DNA from: an uncultured Clostridium sp.
GTDB lineage: Bacteria; Bacillota; Clostridia; Clostridiales; Clostridiaceae
Direction of reading: 5' to 3'
DNA: 64,000 nucleotides
Assembly: GCF_947039605.1 (NCBI RefSeq)
Contig: NZ_CAMQZG010000013.1
Coordinates: 16,887 to 80,886, forward strand
Positions 62,727 through 64,000 of the stretch are shown piece by piece. Under the pieces are notes generated by a model. The model was not told the DNA's origin. It searched no databases and worked only from the letters and a program-made list of their open reading frames with translations. A program made the translations under genes and the position numbers. How positions within the stretch are numbered: position 1 is the first letter of the stretch; every line of letters starts with the position of its first letter.

Positions 62727-64000
62727 TTATATTTCTGTGTTATAAACTCCATAAATATATTTTGATAAAACTCTTGCTTTAATTCTATCAAATGGATAAT
62801 AATTACCTGGACAACTTGTATGTCCTATTCCAGGAGATCCATGTTTAAATATCTCCATATTACCATATTTCTCAATTAAATAATGCCCAACTTTAACAAT
62901 TGCATCCTCTTGAGCTTTTGGCATCTTTGTGTCAACCGAAATATGACTCTCTGGATGATAATTACCTTGAACTGCAATACCTATAGATGTTGCATTTGTA
63001 TCATTTAAAGGATTTCCATCATTATAACCTGGTGTTGATGAAACATCAGCTGCATGAGCACCTCTCCAACTTTCATCTCTCCCTTTATAAATAGTTCCAT
63101 CTTTATGAATATAGAAATGATATCCTATTCCAGACCATCCATTAGTATACTTATGAAAATTATGAACTGATGCTGCTGTAGCATTTCCTGCCGCATGATG
63201 AAGTATTATTTTATTAGGATTATTAGGACTTGGTCCTGTTAAACCAAAATCAAATTCAAAACCTAAATCAACAACATTTAATTTATTTAAATAAAATCCT
63301 CTTTCAAACTTATCTATGCTCCCATCATTTCCATATACTTCTAATGTTATTTTTTTATTACCACCATAATAATCTTTTAAACCCACCTTAAACTCATATC
63401 CACTGTTTATACCATTAGGGTATCCCGGATATGTATTGTTTACATCTGGTCTTTTCCCGCCTAATTTAGCTTGTCCTTTATAGGCTCCATCTATGTAAAC
63501 TTTTATCTGCTTTACACCTGATGGATTTAATGCCCATCCTTTTATCACTAACGAACTACCATTAATACTTTGGTTATTATATGGTGAATCTATCGAAATT
63601 CTAGTAGGAGGTTTTACTACTTTTATCACTCTTTGTGTTGTAGTTTTACTTCCATCTTTACCTATTATCTCTAGTTTAAGTGTTCTATTGCCTGATGTTA
63701 CAGATTTTAAATCTATATTTCCTTCATATCCACTATTTATACCATTAGGATATCCTGGATATGCATTATTTACATCTGGTCTTTTTCCACCTAATTTAGC
63801 CTGTCCTTTATATACATTATCTAAATACATCTTAATTTCTTTTACTCCTGATGCATTTAATGCCCATCCTCTTACTACTAAATTATCACCATTTATAGCT
63901 TGATTCGTAGTTGGCGTATCTATAGCTATTTTTGTCTCTTTTTTCACTACTTTTATCACTCTTTGTGTTGTAGTTTTACTTCCATCTTTACCTATTATCT
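62727..64000 (-). CDS. N-acetylmuramoyl-L-alanine amidase with tandem Ig-like repeats (5' end outside window)
   Basis: At least 424 codons; the frame is open to the window end. The ATG at 63959 lies inside a repeat unit, because the preceding codons (IIGKDGSKTTTQRV) copy the end of the next repeat, so the true start is outside. Two ~95-residue repeats with GWALN, AKLGGKRPDVNN and YPGYPNGINSGYE precede a C-terminal amidase_2 domain (IILHHAAG, GIGYHFYI, and the zinc/catalytic region GIGHTSCPGNYYPF). It hydrolyses peptidoglycan stem linkages. An autolysin or prophage-type lysin is possible, with the repeats as wall-binding modules. Confidence 0.88.
   Translation of the reverse strand, partial: IIGKDGSKTTTQRVIKVVKKETKIAIDTPTTNQAINGDNLVVRGWALNASGVKEIKMYLDNVYKGQAKLGGKRPDVNNAYPGYPNGINSGYEGNIDLKSVTSGNRTLKLEIIGKDGSKTTTQRVIKVVKPPTRISIDSPYNNQSINGSSLVIKGWALNPSGVKQIKVYIDGAYKGQAKLGGKRPDVNNTYPGYPNGINSGYEFKVGLKDYYGGNKKITLEVYGNDGSIDKFERGFYLNKLNVVDLGFEFDFGLTGPSPNNPNKIILHHAAGNATAASVHNFHKYTNGWSGIGYHFYIHKDGTIYKGRDESWRGAHAADVSSTPGYNDGNPLNDTNATSIGIAVQGNYHPESHISVDTKMPKAQEDAIVKVGHYLIEKYGNMEIFKHGSPGIGHTSCPGNYYPFDRIKARVLSKYIYGVYNTEI

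Noticed and set aside
1..64000. CRISPR arrays, rRNA, tRNA genes or intact insertion sequences
   Set aside because: No regularly spaced repeats, rRNA signatures, tRNA cloverleaf or intact transposase frame were seen on either strand by reading; a tRNAscan or CRISPR search was not possible.

Overview
The window is a strongly AT-rich, gene-dense stretch of a Firmicute chromosome, most likely Clostridium sensu stricto. Supporting signs are strong GGAGG-type ribosome binding sites, T-box control of aminoacyl-tRNA synthetases, a BioW-type biotin pathway, a LevR-type sigma-54 activator, clostridial families (DUF975, DUF2225, DUF3284, DUF4179, FUSC) and a clostridial-type modular chitinase and amidase. 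No rRNA, tRNA, CRISPR array or intact transposase was seen. The species cannot be fixed from this window.

Layout. 1-8.9 kb: a glycosyltransferase, leuS behind a leucine T-box, a DUF975 membrane protein, a methyltransferase, a HesB-like protein, a small alarmone synthetase and a DUF2225 protein. 9-15 kb: a secreted small peptide followed by two FtsX-like permeases and an ABC ATPase (a bacteriocin-like export module with palindromic sites upstream), then a secreted chitinase. 15-18.2 kb: a phosphoesterase and an orphan FlhB-tail/FliK-like pair. 18.3-23.2 kb: a type VII (ESX)-secretion-like effector module with helical-hairpin partners, a glycine-rich membrane-active candidate toxin and two near-identical membrane paralogues. 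23.4-30.5 kb: tyrS, an AlbA_2 regulator, a diguanylate cyclase, and a MetRS with a degenerate KMSKS motif behind a methionine T-box. 30.5-38 kb: a LevR-type activator placed between two sigma-54 promoters that share an upstream repeat. One drives a PTS IIB-IIB-IIC operon, the other an orphan IIB-like protein that has lost its phosphorylation cysteine. 38-43 kb: remnants of a phosphate-uptake (pst) operon, a MutS2-like ATPase, thiT behind a TPP riboswitch, and an orphan PhoP-type response regulator. 43-50.8 kb: trpS, deoD, an ECF sigma/anti-sigma pair, and a two-gene ATPase plus Rpn-tail cassette. 50.9-56.5 kb: biotin synthesis (bioB-bioD-bioA and bioW-bioF), with repeated palindromic operators on the bioB promoter. 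56.8-64 kb: two FUSC exporters and a MerR regulator, brnQ, and an amidase cut by the window end.

The most unusual observation is a roughly 134-nt element found twice, immediately upstream of tyrS and of the Rpn-tail gene. Both copies end in the ribosome binding site and keep their helices through strand-specific G-U and compensatory changes. It looks like a cis-regulatory RNA of a class I do not recognise. Other points of interest are the sigma-54 regulon with its cysteine-less IIB protein, the ESX-like module with its mosaic duplication, and the bacteriocin-like export cluster.
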